Of a stretch of 60,933 bases of DNA, positions 1-11,170 are shown one piece after another. Under the pieces are notes generated by a model that saw only the letters and a program-made list of their open reading frames with translations, was not told the origin of the DNA and did no database searches. The stretch is from positions 1-60,933 of the forward strand of contig JAKSYS010000365.1 of NCBI GenBank assembly GCA_022925895.1. Reading direction: 5' to 3'. Numbering within the stretch: position 1 is the stretch's first letter; each line of letters starts with the position of its first letter. The position numbers and the translations under genes were made by a program. Origin of the DNA: Fragilaria crotonensis (lineage: Eukaryota > Bacillariophyta > Fragilariophyceae > Fragilariales > Fragilariaceae).

Positions 1-600
1 ACAGTCACTCCGCTGGTTCCTGTTGGCAGTTGTGTTTGCCGAGGCAGCTGCGAATGCATTTACAGTGGTGTCAGCTGTCTTTCTGGCTGATCAACTGCGG
101 ATGACAGGTACTGAAATCAGCGTATTTTGTGGTGACACTTGTCGGTACCATCCCTGGAAGTGCACTTGGTTCAATGGTAACGATCCGCACCACCCCCCCA
201 TTTTCGTGGAGTTTGAGTATGGCATTCATCATTGTAGTTGCCACTTTTGGTGCACTCATCTTGAAGGAAGGACTGGAGATGATCGCTTACGTTTGGGGTT
301 TCGTCGTGGGAAATGGTTTACATCAAGGATGGTTTTATCCCACCCAGAATCTCTGTTTCTCAATGTTGTTGCCGAGAGGACAGGAAGCTGAGCTTTCAGG
401 CTTTTATGTGTATTGCACTCAGATCTTGGGATGGTTGCCTCCCCTCATTTTCTCGGTCATGGTGGAATCAAACATTGACCAGAAGTTTGGTATTCTGGCT
501 GTTCAATCGTTTTTCGGTGTCGCTATCGTGCTCCTTTCGATGATCTGATGGCAGGGCGCATTGGAGCAAATCCATGGGCCTGAATTCAGCATCCGCTGAA
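1..600 (+). pseudogene. Atg22/UMF-type MFS transporter, C-terminal part, frame disrupted
   Basis: This is the 3' end of a membrane transporter gene whose 5' part lies outside the window. Translation from base 2 gives hydrophobic helices up to about base 118. The reading then continues in the next frame (from 120) with a glycine/serine-rich helix and the motif PRGQEAELSGFY, followed by a further hydrophobic segment. PRGQEAE-x-GFY is typical of the Atg22/UMF1 branch of the major facilitator superfamily, which in yeast exports amino acids from the vacuole. The one-base shift near 119 and an in-frame TGA at 546-548, followed by 16 plausible codons to a second TGA near 600, mean that the gene is either decaying or misread. 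Substrate and organelle cannot be told from this fragment. The family call is fairly safe; pseudogene status is uncertain. Confidence 0.6.
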
Positions 601-1381
601 AAACGCAACTCGGTAAGGTGGAGGATCGCTCGTGGACGCCTCGGATATCCCATCACTTAATGGAAGTGAAGAAGTTGATGACGGACCGGTTCCTTGACAA
701 ATCGAGCAGGCGAGAAGTCTCCTTTTCTCCATTATGAGGCAGGGTGACCGTGACACGAACCGGAGTTCTCCGATCTTAAAATCGACCTTGGCTTAACTAT
801 TGCCGCACCTGTCGCTGTGTTCCTTGATTTAGTGAGTAGAATATATCGTTACATTCAGGGGCTACTAGCTAGACAACCAGTAGACTCTATGCAAGCGGAT
901 ACGATACTCGGTTAGGTATGATACATGGTAGTGTACATGTACTCTGCATCTCGCTATCTCCCTTCACGATACTGTCGTACTGGAGTACTGTATGATTCAC
1001 TGTTCTTATTATCCATCATCAGCACAGTCAGGACATCCTGAACAAAGGTGCGACAGGAGACAGAATAATATGAAGCTGCTGCTTGCGACAGCAAACTGCA
1101 ACACAGGACACTGTAAATGCGTGTGCTGCCTTGTATATTTATGTACGTTTCATACCGTGTTCAGTTGTAGGTTATATACGGAGAACTTGTGCTGCAACTA
1201 CAAACAACCTACAACTGCCAGCCATAGAATATAATCGTAATCCAGTGGACTAAAATTATCATCACTCGAAGCATTTGTTCGCCTTCAGTTTTGCGTCCTG
1301 CTCCGTACACTAGCTGAAGCTGGCAGGGATCGAGAGATACAACCCATCCCACTATATTGTGAGCGTTTCTGATTGCTATCA
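601..1381. other. Intergenic spacer upstream of flavodoxin
   Basis: No convincing coding region was seen on either strand. A few GTAC-centred near-palindromes occur around 935-1000. The stretch just before 1382 must hold the flavodoxin promoter and 5' UTR, but I can name no specific element. Confidence 0.5.
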
Positions 1382-2381
1382 ATGAGAGTTCTCTTCGTTT
1401 TCCTCCCAGTTGTTCTTGGGTTCACCGTTCGACCTGTTACCGTATCGCATTCCTCTTTCAAGACGCAACTCGACGCTGTCGGAATCTTCTTTGGAACGTC
1501 CACTGGCAACACCGAGTCAGTTGCAGAATTGATTTCTGCCGAGTTCGGAGACGATGCTTCTGAGCCAATAGATATTGATTCTGTTCAGGGAAAGCTCGCA
1601 GACGAGTTTGCCAAGTACGACGCTCTGATTGTCGGTACGCCCACTTGGAACACCGGTAAGTCAGTAAGTGAATGCGACGTGTGTGAAACAAAAGCAACGT
1701 TAGCATTGTCCCGTTGTGACATTTGATATTTACAGCAACACATCGCTAACAACTCGGACCAACCGCGCAATCCATCCACTCGCAGGAGCTGACACGGAAC
1801 GATCGGGCACTGGATGGGATGAGGTGTACTACGGTGAGATGCAAGACCTAAAGCTGCAGGGAAAGAATGTCGCTGTGTTCGGACTTGGAGATTCCGTGTC
1901 CTATGCCGAAAACTATGCCGACGGGACCGGGGAGCTGCACGACGTCTTTCAAGCTCTCGGCTGCAACATGCTTGGTTACGTGTCTCAAGAGGGATACGAG
2001 CACGAAGCGTCAAAGGCGATTCGAGGTGACCTGTTTTGCGGATTGCCACTCGACAATGTTAACTTTGAAGAGTTGACTGCAGAACGTGTTTCCAAGTGGG
2101 TTGCCCAACTCAAGGACGAAGGTATTCTGGATTTGGAGGGATCTGGAAGCCGCGACGACGAGGAGTCTGTTGAAACCCCGGATCCGGTCATGGCAGACTT
2201 GGATGCAGCACTTCGAATGGATCTGGAAGAATCGTCTTCATTGTTGACTGAAAGTATCAGTAAAGTTGGAGCTGGAGGATTCACTCCGCATTACAATGCC
2301 AAAACGGGTCGAACCATGTGGACAAGTGCTGATGGAAGAACCTGTTATTACACTGAAGCATCGGCCAAAGTTTCGCCATGA
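1382..2381 (+). CDS. Long-chain flavodoxin, plastid-targeted, one intron
   Basis: Flavodoxin is an FMN electron carrier that replaces ferredoxin at photosystem I, in diatoms typically under iron shortage. Exon 1 is 1382-1655 and exon 2 is 1786-2381, giving 289 residues with no frameshift. The ATG at 1382 is chosen because it opens a signal peptide followed by Phe14 (G-FTVRP), fitting diatom plastid targeting. The phosphate loop GTSTGNTE is at residues 38-45. The second FMN loop, PTWNTG, spans the splice junction. GTGWDE, VAVFGLGDS and the long-chain insertion follow. After the flavodoxin fold (about residue 220) there is an extra acidic stretch and then a C-terminal segment rich in Tyr, Trp and Gly (GGFTPHYNAKTGRTMWTS) that ordinary flavodoxins lack. 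Iron-responsive regulation is expected from the family but is not visible here. Confidence 0.93.
1656..1785 (+). other. Flavodoxin intron (GT-AG, 130 nt)
   Basis: The donor GTAAGT at 1656 and the acceptor CGCAG ending at 1785 join codons so that the conserved NTG-ADTERSG loop is restored in frame. A more typical-looking acceptor, TTTACAG, ends at about 1735 but leads at once to a stop codon. The downstream AG is therefore the productive site; the upstream one may give a non-coding splice form. Confidence 0.85.
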
Positions 2382-5300
2382 TTGAAGTTCTATTGGTAAT
2401 CTAATATCTGTCGACTCTTACATGTAGATGCGTCCTTTCCTTTTCGACACATTGACTCGTGTGTACTCACTACAATACAGTTTGTCAATCAAGCTTTTCA
2501 ACGACGGTCACAATGTTCCACCGGTAGTACCGTGAGCCTTGCTGGGTTTGCGATCCGTTCAGCGGGTATTGAAGTACACACAATGGCAACTCCCAAGTAC
2601 GGTGCTGGAGGCACGATGTGACCTAGGCATGGCTTCAGAAGCGAATTTATTCCATTATGGCTATTGTACTCGAATTGTCAGAATTCACCGTTGCAATGGA
2701 GCACATTGATCAGAAACACTTCTCATTCAGCCCAGACACAAACCATCGATGACCACTGGAAGAATTGTTGAAGGCGATTTGGAAGTCGTATGCGTATTGA
2801 ATGGAGTGAAGGCAGTTTCTGCGGGATAACGATAAGAATAGATGAATTCTAGTGGAAGAACGCAGTCTTCTTTGTATGCGAGACATACCCTCGAATACAG
2901 TGGCAATCGATCAACATGCCAGAAATGAAAAACAAGCATGACGCTTTGCAATCTCAAATCTCAACTGACCAAGACTCCAAGTTCGCGTTTGGGTGCGCAA
3001 GTGTCATGGGCATTACCGTAGCTGTCGTTCAGTCGATATCATTCCCTGCCTTGTTCGACACAGTCGCCAAAGGTGGCGTGTCCCCGGGAATCGCGTAATG
3101 ATGGCGTTGGCATGTGCAACACACAGCTGACTCCTTGCCAAAAGCGTGAAGTCCTGATACCGATCATACCTGTAAGATGAAAGGAGGAGCTGGGTGTCGG
3201 TGACGGAAAAGTCATCAAGAATTCGGAAAGAAACGTGAGATTCTTTTCAGGTGGAGTAGGTCTCCTCGAGAAAACAAAAGGAACATCAGAGATGCAGAGT
3301 GAAACTGTTTGTTCAATATGCTTGACACGATTGCGCACTTGCAAAACTGGACGTGAGAACAATCTGTTCTTTAATTGGCCTTTGACAAGCAAATCTTGGC
3401 GAGAAGAGGTCATGGATACATGATACGCGGAGTACATCTGTGGTACTCGAGTTCTGCGGAGTACCGTATCAAACCTTTTTCTGTTTCCATTGCACCTATT
3501 GAGGCTTTCGCTGATGGCACAATTTCTCTCGAAATAAAGCGGCACTCCTTCGCGTAATCAGAGCTAAGTGTATCATACCAGTGTTTTACGCACAATACCA
3601 CATTCGACAAATGATTGGAAGCATGGTCGAACGGTCGAACACGAAACAACGCGCGACGGCTGGCATTTCCGAAATAATGGAATCCGACAAAAATAAGGTC
3701 GTAGGTCGTGGCACGTAGAATAGGATGGTAAATGATAAATGAGTATGTACCGAATAAAGTGTAGTATTCCAGTACTGGTACCTGGTACCACTAAACCACT
3801 AAACACGAGAAATGGTACTTGTACCTGGTATGACAGAACACAGAACACAAAAATCTATTTAGATTTATACTGAATGGAGTGTAGGCTACGCATATCTGGC
3901 ACGTACTCCTACTCCTCAACTCTAGACCTACTAGTAGCATACAGCATACCCATACCAGGTATGATGGTACCAGGTACTGTAGTAATTGACAATTGACCCT
4001 ATGCATACTCAGCACCCTCCGATGTTCGATATATAAAAATGTCGACCGGTAGGTTATCATAATTGTACGCAATAGTTGTATGTTGTATGCATAGAGGCAT
4101 AGCTGGTGTTATATACTCGGAGTACATACCTTGCATTCCAAGTTGTATCGTACGCTGCATATATTGCATGTTCATGTGTCATCCATCGCTTCAGTATTCC
4201 TGGTGGTACCAGGGTACCAAGTACTCGGAGTACCAGATGCAAGAGGCAAGTACCGCGATTTTGTTACAATGGAGATCAATCCGAACCCGAGGCGTCATTA
4301 TCAGCCTTACCTCTGAAAAGCAATATCAAAAGCAAATATAATGCAAATGGATTAGTGTACTTTATTTGTAAAAATTCATATTAGAATGGATAGTCAAACG
4401 ATGGCAGTCGTCCATTTATGTGAATGGGCGTTATGCAAACAACAGGAAGGAAACCTATAGCTCAAGGTGGAATCCGTTCTCGTCTTCTCGAATTTTGCAG
4501 TCCCATGGCAGCCTTTGTCGCGACGATGATTCAGAATCACGTTCTTCAGGAAAGGGATAAAGAACGTTCGTACGCGCTTGGATGGCGATTCAGGCTTTCT
4601 TCGACGTCCTCGTCGTCCAAGTCAAACACTGGCGAGGCTCGTTTGAGCGTCCACATATCCTCAAGTTCCAGTGACGTAGAATTCGATCGGAAGATGGATC
4701 GAGGCAAACCTGTTGCGATTTGAGCTTGATGTGGTTGGACCTCTCGTGGGGACGGTACCAACGGCGCTGACGCCGATCTTAGAAGTGGCTTCAGAGGCTG
4801 CGTGGAAGACTTGACATTCAGAGCGTTCGAGGCGGAGCACGAGAGTAATCGCAGTCATGATGGCAGATGAGATTGATGAAGTAATTTGAAGGAACAAATT
4901 GTGAGAAACAGATAGGCTGAACGAATCCGAATCGTGCTCAGAAATATAATCACAAAGCCCTTCACCGCTTTCCAAGACCGACTGAATCATAATTGGCGAT
5001 CTAGGTGCACAAACTTTTAAATTCAATTGTATCAGATAAAATATCTTCAGATCTGTAGTTCTGAATATTTCCGTTGACGGTTATTTGCGGTTTTAAATGT
5101 CCGCGCCAAATGAATAGAGAAACAACTGCCATCGGCGAGAAACGATGATACGACGATTTGAGAAACGCCACGGTCGCCTGTTGCGTCAATAAACGGAGAT
5201 CTGACGATCATAAGAATGAATGCCATGAAGGGTCCATGATGCTGTTTCATGACCTGTTCCTCCTAGGTACCAGATGGAATGCCTTACCTGGAGAAGCTTC

Positions 5301-6509
5301 CCCGACGTCTTCTTCGACGGAGTATTGCTCGATAAACTTGCAAAAGGGCGCCGTTGCGATTTGCGCTTGATAAATTTCTCTTCATCGTTGCAATGGTTGT
5401 TGTTTTCGCCATGATGTGGAACGAACGTCGACATGGTGTTTTCCTTCGCCTGCAGTCCTTTTCGATGAGTGTGCAGGTTGTTCCCGTACTCGGAGTACAT
5501 TTTGTGTCATGTGGGAGGATGTGTCACTTCAGCAGGCACCGACTACCGGTAGGCTTCCAGTAGTCACGCTCCGTAGATTCGCACCTACACGTTCTATGAT
5601 ATGGGGTTAGGTATGACTCGAGAAAACTGCCGTTTTCTATCGGCACAACCCTGCAACCAACGACAATCTCTTCGTCGGCAGACTCCCGTTTGGCAGGTGT
5701 CACGTGTGTGATTGGCCACCCCATTCTCAACTCCGACCCTACTGCACTCGTACGGTACAGTACTACCAGTTGCGTTTCGCCAGGTTTCAGGAGACCAGCG
5801 TCCGGAGTCCGGAGTCCAGAGTCCAGTGTCCAGTGCCCAATGTGCTTTTATGTGCGAGTATGGATACTCCCAGTACTAATAGTACTACCCGAAGTACTAC
5901 TGCCGACTTCCCGTCAGACGTCAGAGTACTTCATGGTACAGTTCGGAATGTCCCAGTCCCGCGTTTCTCAAGGATGAGCCAGTCAAACAATGCAAGACCG
6001 ACCTGCTCTGATTTGAGTCTCGGAGTTGCATGCCGGGGAGGGCAAGGAGTGCCAACTTAAAAACCGGAGGACGCTACACATATGCCACCACGAACTACCT
6101 GGCACAGGTTTTATGTATCCCTGGTAGCACAAAGAACCTACCGGTAGTACCAGTGTATAGGATATAGACCACCTCCCTTGTCCTATCATTCACTTTTATG
6201 AGGTGAGCTAGGCGTCTCACAGAATCGGTCGTACCAACAACTGTATAGCCACCGACATTACCTTTGCATGTCTCATGATTCGGGATTGTTTGAATTTCAA
6301 ATTGCATTGACTCCTTCTCAATTCTCATATTATGTTTTCTCGACCGACGCCGAAATTGTCAACAAAAATTTCGCCGCACTCATAGCATTCCCGAGTAGGA
6401 GACTTGGATGGCTGCCAACCTTTAAGGTAGCATCGTGATGCGTGAACGATGGTAAACTAATAGTTAACTTTCTACCCAGTCGTGCTTAATCCATGCCTTG
6501 GATCCGACA
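2382..6509. other. Long intergenic region, repeat-rich, no convincing gene
   Basis: Open frames here are short and lack recognisable domains. A weak possibility is a small minus-strand gene between about 4546 and 5026, with one hydrophobic stretch and an acidic tail, but I see no family signature and frames change within it. Clusters of GTAC near-palindromes lie at 3430-3470, 3770-3850, 3950-3985, 4110-4230, 5480-5500, 5750-5910 and 6130-6160. A heptamer tandem array lies at 5800-5834. Confidence 0.5.
5800..5834. repeat. Five tandem copies of a GTCCRGW-type heptamer
   Basis: Five consecutive 7 bp units read GTCCGGA, GTCCGGA, GTCCAGA, GTCCAGT, GTCCAGT. The repeat lies in the spacer left of the myosin gene. 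No function can be inferred. Confidence 0.8.
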
Positions 6510-9500
6510 CTACTGAGCAATACCTTCAGGCCCGTTTGAAATCATCGGATTCTTCACCCAGATCCCCTCCAGGAGTACCCACTTGAAAAATTTCGTCGGA
6601 GCTTCAATGCTCGCGTGGTTGCGTGTGATAGGGTTGTGGATACTGGCACGAACTTCCGATTCAAACACAGCAATCAACCGAGAAGCTGATGAGCTATCGG
6701 TGTTAACAGGGCCCGGGCGACCACCGCGAAGAGTTGACGAAGTGAAGTCTTCCTTTGTCTCCTTGGCAAAGACACCGCGATTCCTCATTTCGGCTCGAAA
6801 GGCGTCGCGGACGGGAACGTAAGCAAGTCGACACAAGTACATGCGGAAAATAGCATTCAACTTGGTTGCTGCGCTTGTAAGCTCGCGACTTCGTAATCGC
6901 TCCAACGTTTCAAAAGCTGAATGACGCAGGAATACCTTAGTCTTGCCCAATTGAATGCCCACCTTGGTGAAGTCGACAGCTCCACGGCGGAAATTACCAT
7001 TGTATGCCTTGGTCGGAGGGGTTGGCGGAGTTTGCGTTGACGGTTCGGGTTTGGTCCATGGTTGATACCTAGATTTGACGGAACCTGCCGTTGACGAGGG
7101 TGGACAGTTGCTTGTATCCGGTGATGAGAGAGACTGGCTGCTAGAAGTTTTGGACCAAGTTGGTGGCGAGGAGGAATAACCAGAGTAACTCTTGGCCTTG
7201 GCGGCAGGCGGTTCGTGTTTCTTCGACGAAACGTCACTGGTGTCAACCAACCCGTTCTCTTTATTTTCTTCTGCTTCGAATGCCTGGACCTTTCGATAGA
7301 TCACTTTCAGCAATTCCTTGCACATTTCCTTGTAGTTAACAGCGTCGGGTTGGGCTGTATTTTGAGAAGATGTAGCATGAGAAGGGGTGGGAATGAGCCA
7401 CGGAACGCCCCACCTCGTGGTGGCTGCCATTTTGTGTGGAGCTGGTGCAGCCCAGGTGGGTCGCGACGAAGCCCCGTTCTCCAAAGCAGCAGGCGTCTTC
7501 TTCATATCTTTGGTCGCGACGCAACGATATCTCTTGCAAAACTCCGCATGTGGATAGTGCTGAAAACCAGCGCGACTGACTCGGACCGCCTCCAGAATGC
7601 CGCCGCATCTCAATTGTTCGGCGACTATCACAGGATCAAAGTCATCTGCCACTAAATGATCATTTGGTTTGAGACAACGTACGTAGTGAGGTGCAGTTTT
7701 GTCAATCTTGAAACGCAGCTCGCGTAGCTGACGTCGAAATTGTCCTCCCACAGTTGCTTTCATGGCTGAAGATTCCGAGCGTCGGAGTTTGTACGGTGTG
7801 TTGATGTCCGAAGCAGAGTCATTGCTTGGTGGGAGCGCTTCACCGGACAGGACTTCGGACAGGAAGCAGACAAATGGATTGGTCGAGTTCGCTAACAGTA
7901 CAGTCGATTCATTGTGCATCTCGTCGCGATTTTTCTCAACAAAGCCATCTGTTGTATATTCAACAAATCCGGCATAGTGATGGACTTCAAATTGAAACAC
8001 CGCCACTTGCTTGCGATTGGCACGGAACCGTGAGTGACCAGTGCACTTTGAATAAACATCCGACGCAAAAGAGCGATCTGTGGTCCCAGGAGCCCGACAT
8101 TGGTCGTCCAAAATGTTGAGAATTCCAGATCCTCGTTTGTCAATCAAATCCAGAACATCTTGATTTTCTGGAAATTCGATGAAGGACCATTCGATCCCTT
8201 CTCTTTCATACTCTGCTTGCTCATTCTTCAATACGAAAGCATTAAACTGCTGTTGGAGTGCTTCATTGCAATAGTTGATGCACAATTGCTCGAACGAGTT
8301 AGTAGTAAATGACTCGAAGCCAAAGATGTCCAAGACACCGATCGTTGCAACCGGCATATTGAGCAAATCCTCCTCGTCTTCCTCATCAGGATGATATGCA
8401 ATCGAGTCATTTATTCGCATGACGAGGTATTGAAACATAGCACCGTATGTAGCCTTGATGAGGGCCTCTAAACACTTTTCAGCCTTTCGCTTATCCAAAC
8501 TTCGTTTCACATACCCATCCCGACCGGCTTGAATAGAAAAGTGCAAAGCGCCTCATTCAAGGCCACTGATGTTATTCCAAGCAGTTGGCACGCCGGCTCC
8601 AGATGAGTATTGGCTCTATCCAATTCCGATTCATCATTGTCGTGTTCAATGAACACAATGTTCGACGCATGCAACAGCGCTGCCGTGACGGAAAAGATAT
8701 TCTTTTGCTCTCTAGGTGCAAAATTCATGGTATTCATGGCAACTCGAAGAGCCTTGTAAGTATCTGCATCGGCAACACCGTCGCGCCGATCTTGCGTTCC
8801 GGAATGCATCATGAAGAAATCTTCAGGTGTTGCCGAGCTTGCCAAAAAATAATGTCTTAGCTCCTTTGGATCCATGCCTCTGAGCAATTCAAAGAATACA
8901 TGATAATTGCGCTCTCCGGGAGATTGGGTGACGAGTCGAACCTTTTCCAATAGATACGTGTCAATGGTGGCGCCAACCAGCCGTCCAGTCTGGGTGAATT
9001 GAATCTCAATGAATTTTCCGAAGCGACTGGAATTGTCGTTGCGGATGGTGCGGGCATTGCCAAAGCTTTCCAATATAGGATTTGATTGCAATACTTTTGA
9101 TTCAATTGAATTGCTTGAGAATTGAATTGAATCGTTGCGATTCATTGCGGCCGCGGAAGGAGGGGGCGACGCCCAATTCTTGACCTTGGCGTCTTCCGCA
9201 CGCTTCTCCTCAACTTTCAAATAGGCACGTTTGACGGGCACGTGAGGAGCGGATGCTCGTTGACTAAGCGCAGCCAAATACTTCATAACAAATTTGGTGG
9301 TGACTGTCTTGCCTGCTCCACTTTCTCCACTAACGAGAATGGCTTGGTTGGCTTCGACTGAAGTCGGATCTTCCAAGGATGCTTCAATTTTCGCATCATG
9401 TTGCGAAAAGATGCATCGGCGATTTGATACACATGCGGTGGAAGGTCCGCCTTGAGATTTTCTCCGCCTTGTCCCAGTATCGCTTCATGCTTGATTCTCC

Positions 9501-10046
9501 GTAGAGTCTGGGAATACTCTTGAAAGGATTTAGGGCGAGCAGTACTGGACCAGTGGCTGTGTAGATTAAATCTTCCTTGTAGCGATGCAAGAGACAATGA
9601 ACAACTGCAGGTTCGTGCAAGTGCGTGAGGGTAATTAAATCGTTGGGAGGGATGATCGTTCCCTCGGCATTTTTGGCGTAGTCATTGCCCAAAACAACGT
9701 GTCCGTCCTGCAGAGCGGTTGGTGAAAGGGCAATCGTTTCACCATCATCGTCAAGTTTGACAGAGATTGCTGAAGAACTCTGATTCACCATGAGCCCACC
9801 AGTCCATCCCCACTGCTGCGTCCGCCCCATGCTTGCTCCCGTGGCGGAACTTGCTCCTCCTGCAACCGAGCCCACGTCGCTGTTGCTGTCGGCATCGCTG
9901 AAATACGACCCTGCTTTCCTCAAGGTCAATTTCGACGTAGATCCATACTTCGGCACCTTGGGATTGCGAATGGCTTCCACGACATGTAGCTGGACCCATA
10001 CACGGGTGGTGCCTTGCACGCCGCCACCCATCTGGCTGCTGCTCAT
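6510..10046 (-). CDS. Unconventional myosin heavy chain with a converter insertion
   Basis: This is an actin-based ATPase motor. Reading from 10046 downward there is a glycine/serine-rich N-terminal part. Then come the start of the motor domain with DLPPHVYQIAD, the P-loop GESGAGKT, switch I NDNSSRFG, switch II DIFGFE, the actin-contact segment HYVRCLKPND, the converter end GKTKVFLR and one IQ-like helix near 6880. The tail after the IQ is short (about 100 residues) with no known domain. Between CKRYRCVA (near 7530) and GKTKVFLR (near 6930) are about 190 residues, mostly Ser/Pro-rich, where most myosins have a few tens. The frame shifts by one base near 9470, 9395 and 8545. All motor motifs survive, so sequencing indels are more likely than gene death. 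The ATG at 10046 is the first in frame. The class within the myosin family is not determined. Confidence 0.9.
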
Positions 10047-11170
10047 GGTCGCGATCTACTCAGAGAAAGGGAAGTATGACAACCAGGTTTTGCGATATTC
10101 GTCTTATCTGCAACAGTACTGAATCTGTGTATTACTACGGAGTTCAAAGTTCAAACTCTACTGGTACACTGGTACTATGAATAAGTGCGCAAACGATAGA
10201 TATATGATATATCTTATCCTTATATCGCATATATATATATATATAGGTTATACTTGCACGATACGTACACAATCCGCATGACTGAGCGCCGTTCATCCAA
10301 AGACGTGGGGGTATGGGGTATGTGGTATGTATAATGTATACTCTTCACAGATCAGCCTTCGTACTCCGCGTATTACGTATTACGTAGTTCATGAGCCCGA
10401 ATACTGAATACCCTACTACTAGACTGCCGTTGTCCTGCTACTGGAGTATTGGAACTTCTAACATTCACACAAAGTATCATATGCATACTCGTCGTACTAG
10501 TACCTGGTACTCGAGTACCTGGTATTTGGCGTAATCCTCAGACCCCAATGCTTTCCCCGGCACGCAGTTTTTTCCAGTATCCTGTACTGTAGATGTTAGT
10601 ATGTCGGTATGCTTTGACGAATTGCATCCCGAGTACCAGATATCATACTACTTGTACTACGTATATATGTTTATGGGATATGGGCAGTCCCGCCGTCCCG
10701 CCTGACTGTCCAAACGAGTATTGTCGTTGAATCCGTTGCAGACGAGGCTGTTATGATCGATCATACGGACGGTGCACTTTTTCTGTTGATAGTAAGAGTA
10801 GACAACTCGCTGCTTGCTCGCTTTTACGGTACAACAGTACCAAAGCTGTACGGAAATCGTTGTCTGGGATATCGGACCCAGATAGAAGGTGGAAAAACAC
10901 GGCTCGAGTTCATTAAAGAATATATGATACAGATTTGCACTAATACTGAAACGTTCGATTCGCGGTTTCGTGCGTCCTGGTGCCGTTCAAAAAATGAGCG
11001 CGTGCGGCTACTATACTCTATACTGTCCTCTGTACTCGGACTACTCGAGTACTTGCATACTTGGTACAAGTACGCTATACGTTGTAGGTGTACACCACTC
11101 CGTACTCGACGCTCAAGTTGTCATACTCGCCGTGTCCATGCAAGTTTCGACGTTTCCAAGAACACTTGAT
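10047..11170. other. Intergenic spacer dense in GTAC near-palindromes
   Basis: No supported gene. The region holds many short inverted repeats with GTAC, TCGA or CCGG cores, for example around 10495-10530 and 11030-11075, and an AT dinucleotide run at 10229-10245. It lies upstream of the myosin start and so probably contains its promoter. Confidence 0.5.
10229..10245. repeat. AT dinucleotide microsatellite
   Basis: About eight uninterrupted AT units within a wider A/T-rich stretch from 10195 to 10255 in the myosin upstream spacer. Confidence 0.85.

Noticed and set aside
1716-1785. Second exon of flavodoxin starting near 1736
   Set aside because: Splicing at the TTTACAG acceptor leads immediately to a stop; only the acceptor ending at 1785 keeps the conserved loop in frame.
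3039-3545. Minus-strand frame of 168 codons
   Set aside because: No domain, low-complexity residues and no signal or membrane pattern; consistent with chance in a spacer.
4424-5500. Several overlapping 70-120 codon frames on both strands
   Set aside because: A small gene is possible, but no family signature or stable frame was seen; described only as part of the spacer.
5800-5834. CRISPR-like array
   Set aside because: Units are contiguous 7-mers with no spacers, and the genome is eukaryotic; a simple tandem repeat.
10753-11169. Plus-strand frame of 138 codons in the GTAC-rich spacer
   Set aside because: The translation is dominated by repeated GTAC words in different phases and shows no domain.
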